DNA of 13,643 nt from an uncultured Eubacteriales bacterium (GCA_900553005.1 USBU01000013.1:1-13643); one strand, 5' to 3'; shown: positions 1 to 8,368, counted from the first letter of the stretch. Notes: a model not told the origin generated them from the letters alone. Program-made: numbers and translations.

Positions 1-49
1 ACGAGATGTAGCTCCGTCTCGTGGGCTCGGAGATGTGTATAAGAGACAG
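1..49 (+). other. Residual Illumina Nextera P7-side adapter (artefact)
   Basis: This is not genomic DNA. Bases 1-7 match the end of the Illumina P7 oligo, 8-15 (GTAGCTCC) are an 8-base i7 index, 16-30 are the Nextera Read 2 primer segment, and 31-49 are the 19-bp Tn5 mosaic end finishing in AAGAGACAG. From memory the index is Nextera XT N718. Genomic sequence starts at 50, inside the rlmD reading frame. The match is exact over the whole segment. Confidence 0.98.
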
Positions 50-1339
50 ACGATAACCCGCGTCCGACAGTTTTTTCACGTCTCTTGCCAGAGTCGCGGG
101 ATTGCAGCTTATATATACTATGTTGTCGGCGCCGGAATTTATCAGAGCGTCCGCGGCCCTGTCGGATATGCCGGCTCTCGGAGGGTCCAGCACGACAAAG
201 GTTTCGTCCGAAACCGCTTTGCATTTTTTTATCGTATCCGCAAGCTTGTCTCCGACGTCGCCGCAAACGGGATAAAAGTTATTCAGTCGGTTTAATTCTT
301 TAAGCTTTTCCGCCGCGGCATGGGAGTATTCGTCCAGCTCGATGCCGCAGACTACGGCCGCGCGTCCGGCAAGCCTGGCGGACAGCAGTCCGGCGCCGCT
401 GTAAGCCTCGACTGCCGCGCCGCCTTCGCACAGCCCGGACACATAGTCGTACAGCTTTTCGCGCACGCAGTCGTTCACCTGAAAAAATCCGCCGGGATGA
501 GGATAAGTTTTTAATCCGTCTATTTCGACCGGCCGGCCGGAACTTTCCGCCGGCAGCCATTCGTCGCCCAGTATTACGTTGTCTCGTCTGCGGTTAACGT
601 TCAGCCATACCTCGCAGTCGGGGAAAATGTTTTTTACCGATCTTACAAAGCTTTCGCAGTCGGGCTTGGAGGTCGCAACCAGCGTCACGTACAATCGTCC
701 GCCTATCTCTCTTGCAACCAGATGTCTTATATCGCCTTTGCCGCTTTCCTCGTCGTATCCGCTCAAGCCTTTTTCTTCCATAAATTTTTTCAACGCGCTT
801 ATAAGCGGAGCGTTCCATTCATATTGCAGCAGACAGTCGTCCGTTTCAATCACTCTGTGACTGTTCTTGGCAAAAAGGCCCAGCTTAAGTCCGGCGGGCG
901 TTTGTCTTACCGGCAGAGAAATTTTGTTTCTGTAACGGAACTCTTTTTCGCTGGGTACTACCGGGGGCAGAGCGGCTGAAATTCCGCCTACTTTAAGCAG
1001 AGTTTCTTCCACCAGCGCGCGCTTGTAGCTAAGCTGCCCGTCGTATCGCATATGCTGCAGATCGCAGCCGCCGCATTTGCCGAAAACCGGACAGGGCGGC
1101 TTGACGCGTTCGGGAGAGGCGCTGAGTATTTCCGTCGTGATCGCTATATCAAAGCGCGGTTTTACCAATATTATTCTGGCGCGCACCTTTTCGCCTTTAA
1201 GCGCGCCGCGTATGAAAATAGTCTTTCCGCCCGTGCGCGCCACGCCCTCGCCGTTGATTCCCTGGCCCTCGACGGTAAGCTCGATTATATCGTTTTTTAA
1301 AAGCTCTTCCAAATATCGTTCCTCGTTTTTAACTGCCAT
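50..1339 (-). CDS. rlmD: 23S rRNA (uracil-C5)-methyltransferase RlmD/RumA family, 3' end cut by adapter
   Basis: SAM-dependent enzyme that methylates uracil C5 in 23S rRNA (U1939 in E. coli RlmD; Gram-positive relatives of the RlmCD type can also modify U747). The minus strand stays open for 430 codons from ATG 1339 down to base 50, where adapter begins, so the last few tens of residues and the stop are missing. Visible parts are an N-terminal TRAM domain (about 14-72), [4Fe-4S] cysteines C83, C89, C92 and C169 (CxxxxxCGGC and DDC), a SAM-binding region near EAYSGAGLLS, DPPRAG at 385-390, and SCNPATLARD with catalytic Cys412. No frameshift was seen. ATG 1339 is the only start: a stop lies in frame nine codons upstream. 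It lacks a proper Shine-Dalgarno site. It has its own promoter at 1390-1418. Very sure of family; exact target base uncertain. Confidence 0.95.
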
Positions 1340-1348
1340 CCTGGTATA

Positions 1349-1369
1349 GCGACTAAGCGCTGTCGCTTA
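1349..1369 (-). promoter_or_regulatory. Two mutually exclusive small hairpins in the rlmD leader
   Basis: Just upstream of rlmD, where a ribosome binding site is expected, the leader can form TAAGCG/CGCTTA (1354-1359 with 1364-1369, 4-nt loop) or GCGAC/GTCGC (1349-1353 with 1362-1366). The arms overlap, so only one can form. No GGAGG-like site exists between them and the ATG. A role in translation control is inference. Confidence 0.35.
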
Positions 1370-1389
1370 CGCCGCGCGTATTTAATAGA

Positions 1390-1418
1390 ATAGTAGCATA
1401 AATAATCGTTAAAGGCAA
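1390..1418 (-). promoter_or_regulatory. Promoter of rlmD (sigma-A type)
   Basis: Reading the minus strand: -35 TTGCCT (1413-1418), 17-bp spacer, extended -10 TGC-TACTAT (hexamer 1390-1395). It predicts a leader of about 43 nt before ATG 1339. The -35 is preceded by AAAACCG, as in several other promoters of the window. Confidence 0.65.
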
Positions 1419-1498
1419 CGGTTTTGTTCTTCTTTTTGCACGGCCGATTATATCGATATTAGGTTTTCGCATATAAAACCGGATTTTTCATGCAAACG

Positions 1499-1525
1499 AA
1501 AAAAACCCGGCATATTTATGCCGGG
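1499..1525 (-). terminator. Rho-independent terminator of the HPr-like gene
   Basis: A perfect 8-bp stem CCCGGCAT/ATGCCGGG (1506-1513 with 1518-1525) with a 4-nt loop. On the minus strand it is followed by seven T (1505 to 1499). It lies 29 bp after the stop of the HPr-like gene and separates it from rlmD. Confidence 0.9.
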
Positions 1526-1554
1526 ATGAATTCCGCTGCGGTTTGTCTGCCCCG

Positions 1555-1785
1555 TTAAGCTACGATGTATTCTTTTAACTCCGCCAAAAGGTCGTCGCAG
1601 TTATCGGAATAAATTTCCAGCACGATGGGCTTGCTTAAATCAAGGCTGAAAATGCCGAGAAGAGATTTCGCGTCGATGACGAAACGGCCGCTTCTCAGGT
1701 CAATGTCATAAGGGTATTTGCTGACAATGCCCACAAACTTTTTGACGCTCTCGGCCATGCTGAGCAGTATTTTTACAGATTTCAT
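1555..1785 (-). CDS. HPr-like protein lacking the phosphorylatable histidine
   Basis: 76-residue protein with the C-terminal half of the PTS phosphocarrier HPr: VIDAKSLLGIFSLDL aligns with the Ser46 helix region of HPr (KSIMGVMSL), placing Ser41 at the HPrK-phosphorylated serine. The protein contains no histidine, and the active-site loop GIHARPA of true HPr is replaced by a segment around MAESVKK, so it cannot carry phosphate from Enzyme I. Function is therefore not sugar transport; a regulatory or CcpA-coregulator (Crh-like) role is possible but is inference. Start 1785 is chosen because AAGGAGG (1794-1800) sits 8 nt upstream; a longer open frame to 1863 would run over the promoter. Monocistronic, with its own promoter and terminator. 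Annotation pipelines would probably call it an HPr family phosphocarrier protein. Confidence 0.85.
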   Translation of the reverse strand: MKSVKILLSMAESVKKFVGIVSKYPYDIDLRSGRFVIDAKSLLGIFSLDLSKPIVLEIYSDNCDDLLAELKEYIVA

Positions 1786-1833
1786 AAATTTTGCCTCCTT
1801 ACCTGATATCGGGTGTTGTCTTAAATTAAATAC

Positions 1834-1863
1834 ATTATACACCAAGACAGTATAATTTTGCAA
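1834..1863 (-). promoter_or_regulatory. Promoter of the HPr-like gene
   Basis: Minus strand: -35 TTGCAA (1858-1863), 18-bp spacer, perfect -10 TATAAT (1834-1839). The leader to ATG 1785 is about 42 nt and contains the AAGGAGG site. The -35 is preceded by AAAACGG. Confidence 0.75.
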
Positions 1864-2159
1864 CCGTTTTGCTTGTATTGCTGAAATAAGTGTCCGCGGT
1901 TTATCATTTATGCGTTTGTTGCCGCTAATGTTACGTTTTATCGCATTTTCCTGATAAATTAGTTCTATCCGGGTTTATTTGTAATTTTCGCGTATTTTGT
2001 TTGCATCGCTGTTAAGCAGCCGGTACGGAAAAACGGTTGTTTCGTTTATTTTGTCCGTGCAAAAAGCCGTTTGCTGTTGTTTTAAAGCCTGAAAAAGTCG
2101 TTTTACGCGTTTTTGTATCGCGTCGGCAGCAAAATTCGTATGAAAGGGCTTTAAAACCG
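1864..2159. other. Intergenic region between divergent promoters
   Basis: About 300 AT-rich bases between the HPr-like promoter (leftward) and the rpsL promoter (rightward). No convincing gene, RNA or strong hairpin was seen. The open frame that runs from 2037 into rpsL has no ribosome binding site and crosses the rpsL promoter, so it is not treated as coding. Confidence 0.6.
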
Positions 2160-2189
2160 TTGACAAATCATGGGACAAGTCTGTATAAT
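2160..2189 (+). promoter_or_regulatory. Strong promoter of the rpsL-rpsG-fusA operon
   Basis: Consensus -35 TTGACA (2160-2165), 18-bp spacer, consensus -10 TATAAT (2184-2189). Transcription should start near 2196, giving a leader of about 100 nt. GACAAGT occurs as a direct repeat on both sides of the -10 (2174-2180 and 2191-2197). Confidence 0.9.
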
Positions 2190-2196
2190 AGACAAG

Positions 2197-2262
2197 TGCG
2201 CGGGATTTTACGCGCATGGTTTCGGTTGCGGCCGAAATCCGGAAAAGACCTGCTTTTTCAGG
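2197..2262 (+). promoter_or_regulatory. Structured 5' leader of rpsL
   Basis: Hairpins follow each other in the leader: TGCGCG/CGCGCA (2197-2202 with 2211-2216, 8-nt loop); an 8-bp stem 2218-2225 with 2232-2239 containing one G-U pair; then either AAAAG/CTTTT (2243-2247 with 2253-2257) or CCTG/CAGG (2249-2252 with 2259-2262). None has a T-tract, so this is not a terminator. Ribosomal-protein autoregulation or RNA stability is a possible role (inference). Confidence 0.4.
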
Positions 2263-2297
2263 GCGGGCGGAAACTACTAAAAGGAGGTAGAGTAATA

Positions 2298-2669
2298 ATG
2301 CCAACTATTAACCAGTTGATCAGGAAGGGACGCGAAAAGGTAGAATTCAAATCCATGAGTCCTATTTTGGAAAACAATCCGCAAAAGCGCGGCGTTTGTT
2401 TGTCCGTCACGACCACCACTCCCAAGAAGCCTAACTCGGCGCTTCGCAAGATCGCAAGAGTTCGTCTTGTCAACAAGATGGAAGGTACTGTTTATATTCC
2501 GGGAATCGGACACAATTTGCAGGAACACAGCGTCGTGCTTATTCGTGGTGGCAGAGTGAAGGATTTGCCTGGTGTGCGATACCATATTATCCGCGGTGCT
2601 CTCGATACCGCCGGCGTCGCAAAGCGCAAGCAAGCTCGCTCTAAATACGGCGCGAAACGCACGAAGTAA
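2298..2669 (+). CDS. rpsL: 30S ribosomal protein S12
   Basis: 123-residue S12, a component of the decoding centre of the small subunit. Hallmarks are PQKRGVC, TTTPKKPNSALRK, GHNLQEHSVVLIRGGRVKDLPGV in two conserved blocks, and the C-terminal RSKYGAKRTK. The lysines of PKKPN and of RVKDLP, which mutate in streptomycin resistance, are wild type. It is the short form (near the 124 residues of E. coli) and lacks the insertion seen in B. subtilis S12. A few positions are unusual for the family, such as VCLSVTT and VNKMEGTVYIPG. ATG 2298 is set by AAGGAGG at 2281-2287 and by the family start MPTINQLIRKG. First gene of the str operon. Confidence 0.98.
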   Translation: MPTINQLIRKGREKVEFKSMSPILENNPQKRGVCLSVTTTTPKKPNSALRKIARVRLVNKMEGTVYIPGIGHNLQEHSVVLIRGGRVKDLPGVRYHIIRGALDTAGVAKRKQARSKYGAKRTK

Positions 2670-2950
2670 TTTCGGCGCCTAATTTCGGTTAAGCTGTTTT
2701 TACCGAAGTCTAAGCAGGGGCCGTAATTCTTTATCTTTATTTGTTTCAGGACGCAAATTTTTTAAAAGCGCTTTCTTGAGCGGAGTAAAAGCCCGGCTGC
2801 CGCAACGGCCGCACGTTTGATTCCGTTTTGTTTTTAAGAAATTTTCGTTTCTGATTAAATCGAATCCGAATACCGGCTCCTTACAATCTCGGGACTTTAA
2901 AAAATTCTATTGTTAAGGTCTCAAAAATCTGATTAAAGGAGAAAACTATT
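2670..2950 (+). promoter_or_regulatory. Long rpsL-rpsG intercistronic region with hairpins
   Basis: 281 bases without a gene, long for two genes of one operon. Seen: TTCGGT/ACCGAA (2684-2689 with 2702-2707); a GC-rich GCCG-CAA-CGGC block near 2798-2808; AGAAA/TTTCT (2837-2841 with 2848-2852); and a 10-pair stem with two G-U pairs (2891-2900 with 2913-2922) directly before the rpsG ribosome binding site. TCTGATTAAA occurs twice (2850-2859, 2928-2937). E. coli S7 represses through the equivalent region; homologous function here is inference. Confidence 0.4.
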
Positions 2951-3421
2951 ATGCCAAGAAGAAGCGGGGTTCCGAAGCGCGACGTGCTTCCGGATCCTAT
3001 GTATAACAGTAAGGTTATCACCAAGCTTACTAACCAGGTTATGCAGGACGGCAAAAAGGGCATTGCTCAAAGCATAGTGTATGACGCTTTTGAAATCGTC
3101 CGTGAAAAGACGGGCGGCGCGCCGGAGGAAATTTTCGTTGCGGCGCTGGAAAACGTCAAGCCCGTGCTTGAGGTAAAGGCTCGCCGCGTAGGCGGCTCGA
3201 CCTATCAGGTCCCTATGGAAATCCGTCCCGAGCGCCGTCAGACGCTGGCTATCCGTTGGATGGTAAGCTTTGCGCGCAACCGCAGCGAGAAAACCATGAA
3301 GGAAAAGCTTGCCGGAGAGATAATCGACGCTTACAATAATACCGGCGCGTCCATCAAACGCAAGGAAGAGATGCACCGCGCGGCAGAGGCTAACAAGGCT
3401 TTCGCGCATTATCGCTGGTAA
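2951..3421 (+). CDS. rpsG: 30S ribosomal protein S7
   Basis: 156-residue S7, the normal bacterial length. S7 nucleates assembly of the head of the 30S subunit by binding the 3' domain of 16S rRNA. Family hallmarks are MPRRSGVPKRDVLPDP at the start, ALENVKPVLEVKARRVGGSTYQVP (seen in two adjoining blocks), RRQTLAIRWM, and the C-terminal KKEEMHRAAEANKAFAHYRW-like tail. AAAGGAG at 2935-2941 lies 9 nt before ATG 2951 and fixes the start. It is followed after 18 nt by fusA. In other bacteria S7 is the autoregulator of the str operon, which makes the structured 281-base region upstream worth attention. Confidence 0.98.
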   Translation: MPRRSGVPKRDVLPDPMYNSKVITKLTNQVMQDGKKGIAQSIVYDAFEIVREKTGGAPEEIFVAALENVKPVLEVKARRVGGSTYQVPMEIRPERRQTLAIRWMVSFARNRSEKTMKEKLAGEIIDAYNNTGASIKRKEEMHRAAEANKAFAHYRW

Positions 3422-3439
3422 TTCCCAAGGAGAAAAACA

Positions 3440-5557
<2,118 letters not shown>

Positions 5558-5588
5558 ATAAATTTTTAACTTTTTTGCGTCAAAACGA

Positions 5589-5617
5589 TTGTAAAATAGT
5601 CGAAATTCATTTATAAT
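5589..5617 (+). promoter_or_regulatory. Internal promoter for tuf
   Basis: -35 TTGTAA (5589-5594), 17-bp spacer, perfect -10 TATAAT (5612-5617). It lies in the 148-bp fusA-tuf gap and would let EF-Tu be made in excess of the other str operon proteins. The -35 is preceded by AAAACGA. Confidence 0.7.
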
Positions 5618-5628
5618 AGGTTAAAGAA

Positions 5629-5663
5629 GCGGCTTTAAGGCCGCAGTCCGGGCCTCAGGCCCG
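5629..5663 (+). promoter_or_regulatory. Two GC-rich hairpins in the tuf leader
   Basis: GCGGC/GCCGC (5629-5633 with 5640-5644) is followed at once by the perfect 6-bp stem CGGGCC/GGCCCG (5649-5654 with 5658-5663, loop TCA). The next bases are A-rich, with no T-tract, so this is a leader structure, RNase processing site or stabiliser rather than a terminator (inference). Confidence 0.45.
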
Positions 5664-5705
5664 TAAAATTCAAAATAAAAAAATTATTTCGGAGGAAAAA
5701 ATAAC

Positions 5706-6908
5706 ATGGCAAAGGCAAAATTCGACAGAAGCAAGCCGCACGTCAACATCGGTACCATCGGCCACGTTGACCATGGTAAGACCACTCTTACCGCAGCAAT
5801 CACGATGACTCTTGCAGCCAAGGGCCTTTCTCAGAAGATGCGCTACGACGAAATCGACAAGGCGCCTGAGGAAAAAGCAAGAGGAATTACCATTAACACC
5901 TCTCACGTTGAGTACGAGACCGCTAAGCGTCACTATGCTCACGTTGACTGCCCGGGCCACGCCGACTACGTTAAAAACATGATTACCGGCGCGGCGCAGA
6001 TGGACGGCGCTATCCTCGTCGTCGCTGCTACCGACGGCCCCATGCCCCAGACTCGCGAGCATATTCTTCTCGCCCGTCAGGTCGGCGTTCCCAAGATCGT
6101 CGTTTTCATGAACAAAACCGACCTCGTTGACGATCCCGAGCTTCTTGATCTTGTAGAGATGGAAATCCGCGAGCTGCTTTCGTCCTACGACTTCCCCGGC
6201 GACGATACCCCCATTATCAGAGGTTCAGCCGTCAAGGCTTTGGAAGCCGCTTCCAACGGAAACGTTGACGGCGACGAGTGCAAGTGCATTTTCGAACTTA
6301 TGGACGCGGTTGACGCGTTTATTCCCGATCCTGCGCGCGAGACCGATAAGCCCTTCCTTATGCCTGTGGAGGACGTATTCACCATTACCGGCCGCGGCAC
6401 CGTTGCAACCGGCAGAGTTGAGAGAGGCATGATCAAGGTTCAGGATCCCGTCGAAATCGTCGGTATCAAGGAGACCAAGACCAGCGTCGTAACCGGTATC
6501 GAAATGTTCCGTAAATCTCTTGATTTCGCTCAGGCAGGCGACAACGCAGGTATTCTTCTGCGCGGTATCGACCGTAAGGATATCGAAAGAGGACAGGTTA
6601 TCGCAAAGCCCGGCACCATTACTCCTCATACCGAGTTTACCGCCGAGATCTACGTCCTTAAAAAGGAGGAGGGCGGCCGTCATACGCCGTTCTTCAACGG
6701 TTACCGTCCTCAGTTCTATTTCAGAACGACCGACGTTACCGGAACCATCGATCTCCCGCAGGGCGTTGAGATGGTAATGCCCGGCGACAACGTCTCCATC
6801 ACCGTTAAGCTCATTGCGCCTATCGCAATCGAGAAGGGACTCCGCTTCGCTATCCGCGAGGGCGGCAGAACCGTCGGCTCCGGTGTCGTTGCAACCGTCA
6901 TTAAGTAA
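5706..6908 (+). CDS. tuf: Translation elongation factor Tu
   Basis: 400-residue EF-Tu, the GTPase that delivers aminoacyl-tRNA to the ribosomal A site. The start MAKAKFDRSKPHVNIGTIGH, G1 GHVDHGKT (19-26), G2 RGITI (59-63), G3 DCPGH (81-85) with the catalytic His85, and G4 NKTD (136-139, where NKCD is common) are all intact. Domain II shows TGRGTVATGRVERG, and domain III the near-invariant RPQFYFRTTDVTG and GLRFAIREGGRTVG. The residues that confer elfamycin sensitivity (GPMPQTREH; Ala in FAIREG) look wild type. GGAGG at 5691-5695 lies 10 nt before ATG 5706. It is the last gene of the str block, with its own promoter and a terminator 22 bp after the stop. Only one copy is visible here; a second copy elsewhere cannot be excluded. 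Confidence 0.98.
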   Translation: MAKAKFDRSKPHVNIGTIGHVDHGKTTLTAAITMTLAAKGLSQKMRYDEIDKAPEEKARGITINTSHVEYETAKRHYAHVDCPGHADYVKNMITGAAQMDGAILVVAATDGPMPQTREHILLARQVGVPKIVVFMNKTDLVDDPELLDLVEMEIRELLSSYDFPGDDTPIIRGSAVKALEAASNGNVDGDECKCIFELMDAVDAFIPDPARETDKPFLMPVEDVFTITGRGTVATGRVERGMIKVQDPVEIVGIKETKTSVVTGIEMFRKSLDFAQAGDNAGILLRGIDRKDIERGQVIAKPGTITPHTEFTAEIYVLKKEEGGRHTPFFNGYRPQFYFRTTDVTGTIDLPQGVEMVMPGDNVSITVKLIAPIAIEKGLRFAIREGGRTVGSGVVATVIK

Positions 6909-6929
6909 AAATCGGTTTACCGATCGATT

Positions 6930-6965
6930 AAAAGCGCATCCTGAGCGGTGCGCTTTTATTTTTTT
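6930..6965 (+). terminator. Terminator after tuf
   Basis: Perfect 9-bp stem AAAAGCGCA/TGCGCTTTT (6930-6938 with 6949-6957), 10-nt loop, followed by a T-rich tract to 6965. A small hairpin ATCGG/CCGAT (6911-6915 with 6920-6924) precedes it. It ends the str operon here, so no S10-operon genes follow directly. Confidence 0.92.
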
Positions 6966-7022
6966 AAACGTTATCGGAAAATAATTTGCGCAAAACATAA
7001 ATTTTAAATTGTCGTTTTAAAC

Positions 7023-7051
7023 TTGACTAACATTTATTCCGGTGATACAAT
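7023..7051 (+). promoter_or_regulatory. Promoter of the lipoprotein gene
   Basis: -35 TTGACT (7023-7028), 17-bp spacer, extended -10 TGA-TACAAT (hexamer 7046-7051). The leader of about 30 nt carries GGAGG at 7071-7075. Confidence 0.75.
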
Positions 7052-7086
7052 ATACATATTATATGAATACGGAGGTACATAAAGGA

Positions 7087-7974
7087 ATGAAAAAGGTAAA
7101 GGGACTGATTTGCGTTGCCGTAGCCGCGATAATGTTGTTTGCGCTTACGGCTTGCAACAGCACTTTCAGCGGTAATTTTAAGAAAGAGGCGACTGCGGAG
7201 GAGATTGCGGCCATTACTCAGGACGTCAAAAACGCCGCAGGAGACAGCGGAGCTGAGGTAATGTTCGAGGATAAGACTATGGGCATTGCCGCGTCTGTAG
7301 AGCTGGAGCTAAAGACGAATTCGCAGAAGGACGGGGCTCAGACGCTTAAAATCAAAAGCGAACAGCAAAGCGCCGTTTCCGCCGACGATAAGGTGCAGCT
7401 TTCTTCCAAAAGCGAGATGAAAGTCAACGATAAGTCGTTTAAAACTCAGGCTTATTCCAAGGACGGGGATTTCTATCTGGCCGTTAACGATAAAAAGGTT
7501 AAGATAGGCACCGCTTTAAGCGGATCGCTGGGTATCGATTTAAGCGAGATTGCCAATTCTATGGGCGGTAATTCCTATCTTACGGAAGCAGTTGACGACC
7601 TTATCGCTTTTTCGGCGGAGGAACTTGCCGCCGCCGGCGTTAAGGTATATATCGACAGCAGCGATGAGTTTACTAAAATTAAGTACGCGATAAGCGCTAA
7701 GGCTGCCGCCGAAATGGAAGGCGTGGGCGAGACCGCCGTGGAAATCAAGGATTATTACGTCATACTTGTGCTTGACGCAGATAAAAAGCTTTACGGCGTC
7801 AAGGTAAAATGCGACGTCTCCATGAATGTGAATTCCGAAAGCATGGAAATGAAAATGGAGGGAGAAATCGCCAAGACCGACAAAGAGGTTAAATATCCTT
7901 CTTTCAACGGTTATGAGGACGCAACCGCCGAAAGTCTTACCGAGCTTTTTAAGGAAATGGGAGAAATATTTTAA
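7087..7974 (+). CDS. Secreted lipoprotein of unknown function
   Basis: 295-residue protein with a lipoprotein signal peptide: basic MKKVKG, hydrophobic segment to about residue 19, lipobox L20-T21-A22 and lipidated Cys23. The mature part is lysine- and glutamate-rich, with alternating beta-type stretches (VELELKT, LKIKSEQQ, FKTQAYSKDGDFYLAV, YYVILVLDADKKLYGVKVK) and a final acidic helix. This resembles the half-barrel lipoproteins of the LolA/LppX/DUF6612 kind common in Firmicutes, but I do not recognise a specific family; the fold is inference. Start 7087 is chosen for GGAGG at 7071-7075 (11-nt spacing) and because the signal peptide then begins properly. Upstream in-frame ATGs at 7042 and 7063 would place extra residues before the signal and are rejected. 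Monocistronic, with its own promoter and terminator. Function unknown. Confidence 0.88.
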   Translation: MKKVKGLICVAVAAIMLFALTACNSTFSGNFKKEATAEEIAAITQDVKNAAGDSGAEVMFEDKTMGIAASVELELKTNSQKDGAQTLKIKSEQQSAVSADDKVQLSSKSEMKVNDKSFKTQAYSKDGDFYLAVNDKKVKIGTALSGSLGIDLSEIANSMGGNSYLTEAVDDLIAFSAEELAAAGVKVYIDSSDEFTKIKYAISAKAAAEMEGVGETAVEIKDYYVILVLDADKKLYGVKVKCDVSMNVNSESMEMKMEGEIAKTDKEVKYPSFNGYEDATAESLTELFKEMGEIF

Positions 7975-7996
7975 TTAACGGTCTGACGTTAATACG

Positions 7997-8029
7997 GCGC
8001 TGCGGATTTTAAGGTCCGCAGCGCTTTTT
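7997..8029 (+). terminator. Terminator of the lipoprotein gene
   Basis: Perfect 10-bp GC-rich stem GCGCTGCGGA/TCCGCAGCGC (7997-8006 with 8015-8024), 8-nt loop, then TTTTT. It lies 22 bp after the stop codon. Confidence 0.95.
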
Positions 8030-8233
8030 ATTTGCATTCCCGGTTAACGTAAGGGACTGATCTGATTTCCAGAATTAAGCAGCGTTATTCTTTGCGGCAA
8101 TATAACGCGATTTATTTTATATAGGATATTTTAGAATTTGTTAAGATAACCGCCGATAATTGCATATAATAAGCGTGTTATGTAATCCTGCGTTTTTATT
8201 GCGCTGATTTTATATAAACGGACTTGAAAACCG
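8030..8233. other. Intergenic region upstream of the glycerol-3-phosphate module
   Basis: AT-rich, no gene seen. It contains a 7-bp inverted repeat GCGTTAT/ATAACGC (8082-8088 with 8102-8108) and an isolated TATAAT (8165-8170) without a convincing -35. Confidence 0.5.
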
Positions 8234-8263
8234 TTGACAAAATACCGCGCGCGGTGTTAAAAT
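8234..8263 (+). promoter_or_regulatory. Promoter of the glpA-like operon
   Basis: Consensus -35 TTGACA (8234-8239), 18-bp spacer, extended -10 TGT-TAAAAT (hexamer 8258-8263). Transcription would start near 8270, leaving a leader of about 140 nt before ATG 8410. The 15 bases around the -35, AAAACCGTTGACAAA, are identical to those of the rpsL promoter. Confidence 0.8.
8244..8255. promoter_or_regulatory. Perfect 12-bp palindrome between -35 and -10: candidate operator
   Basis: ACCGCGCGCGGT is its own reverse complement and sits entirely in the spacer between -35 and -10, the position where a bound dimeric repressor would block RNA polymerase. The regulator is not in the window. No matching copy was seen at the glpK promoter. 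Operator function is inference. Confidence 0.5.
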
Positions 8264-8320
8264 AAAAACACAATCGAATATTCGGCGTTTTATTTTACGA
8301 TTATTGCAAGAGTTTAAGAG

Positions 8321-8368
8321 TCGCGGTAATTTGCAAAAGCTTTTTTTGCATAGCCGCGATTTTTGTTT
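8321..8368 (+). terminator. Leader (attenuator) terminator upstream of the glpA-like gene
   Basis: Two stacked stems, TCGCGG/CCGCGA (8321-8326 with 8354-8359) and TGCAAAA/TTTTGCA (8332-8338 with 8344-8350), with a small internal loop, followed by TTTTTGTTT (8360-8368). It lies after the promoter and before the gene, the layout of an attenuator. B. subtilis glpD and glpFK have leader terminators controlled by the antiterminator GlpP with glycerol-3-phosphate; the same control here is inference. TTGCAA upstream (8304-8309) could pair with TTGCAA at 8331-8336 as a weak antiterminator. An alternative reading is a roughly 95-nt small RNA. Confidence 0.75.

Noticed and set aside
31..49. Tn5 mosaic end as a sign of a transposon
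   Set aside because: It is joined to Illumina primer and index sequence, so it is library adapter, not a genomic insertion sequence.
2037..2297. 87-codon in-frame extension upstream of rpsL
   Set aside because: It runs through the consensus promoter (2160-2189), and the family start MPTINQLIRKG with AAGGAGG fixes ATG 2298.
7042..7086. Earlier ATG starts for the lipoprotein
   Set aside because: They overlap the -10 or contain the ribosome binding site and would place residues before the signal peptide.
8226..8239. Catabolite-response (cre) like match at the glpA-like promoter
   Set aside because: GAAAACCGTTGACA fits most of the cre consensus, but the same bases occur at the rpsL promoter and similar ones at tuf and rlmD, so a core promoter motif explains it better.
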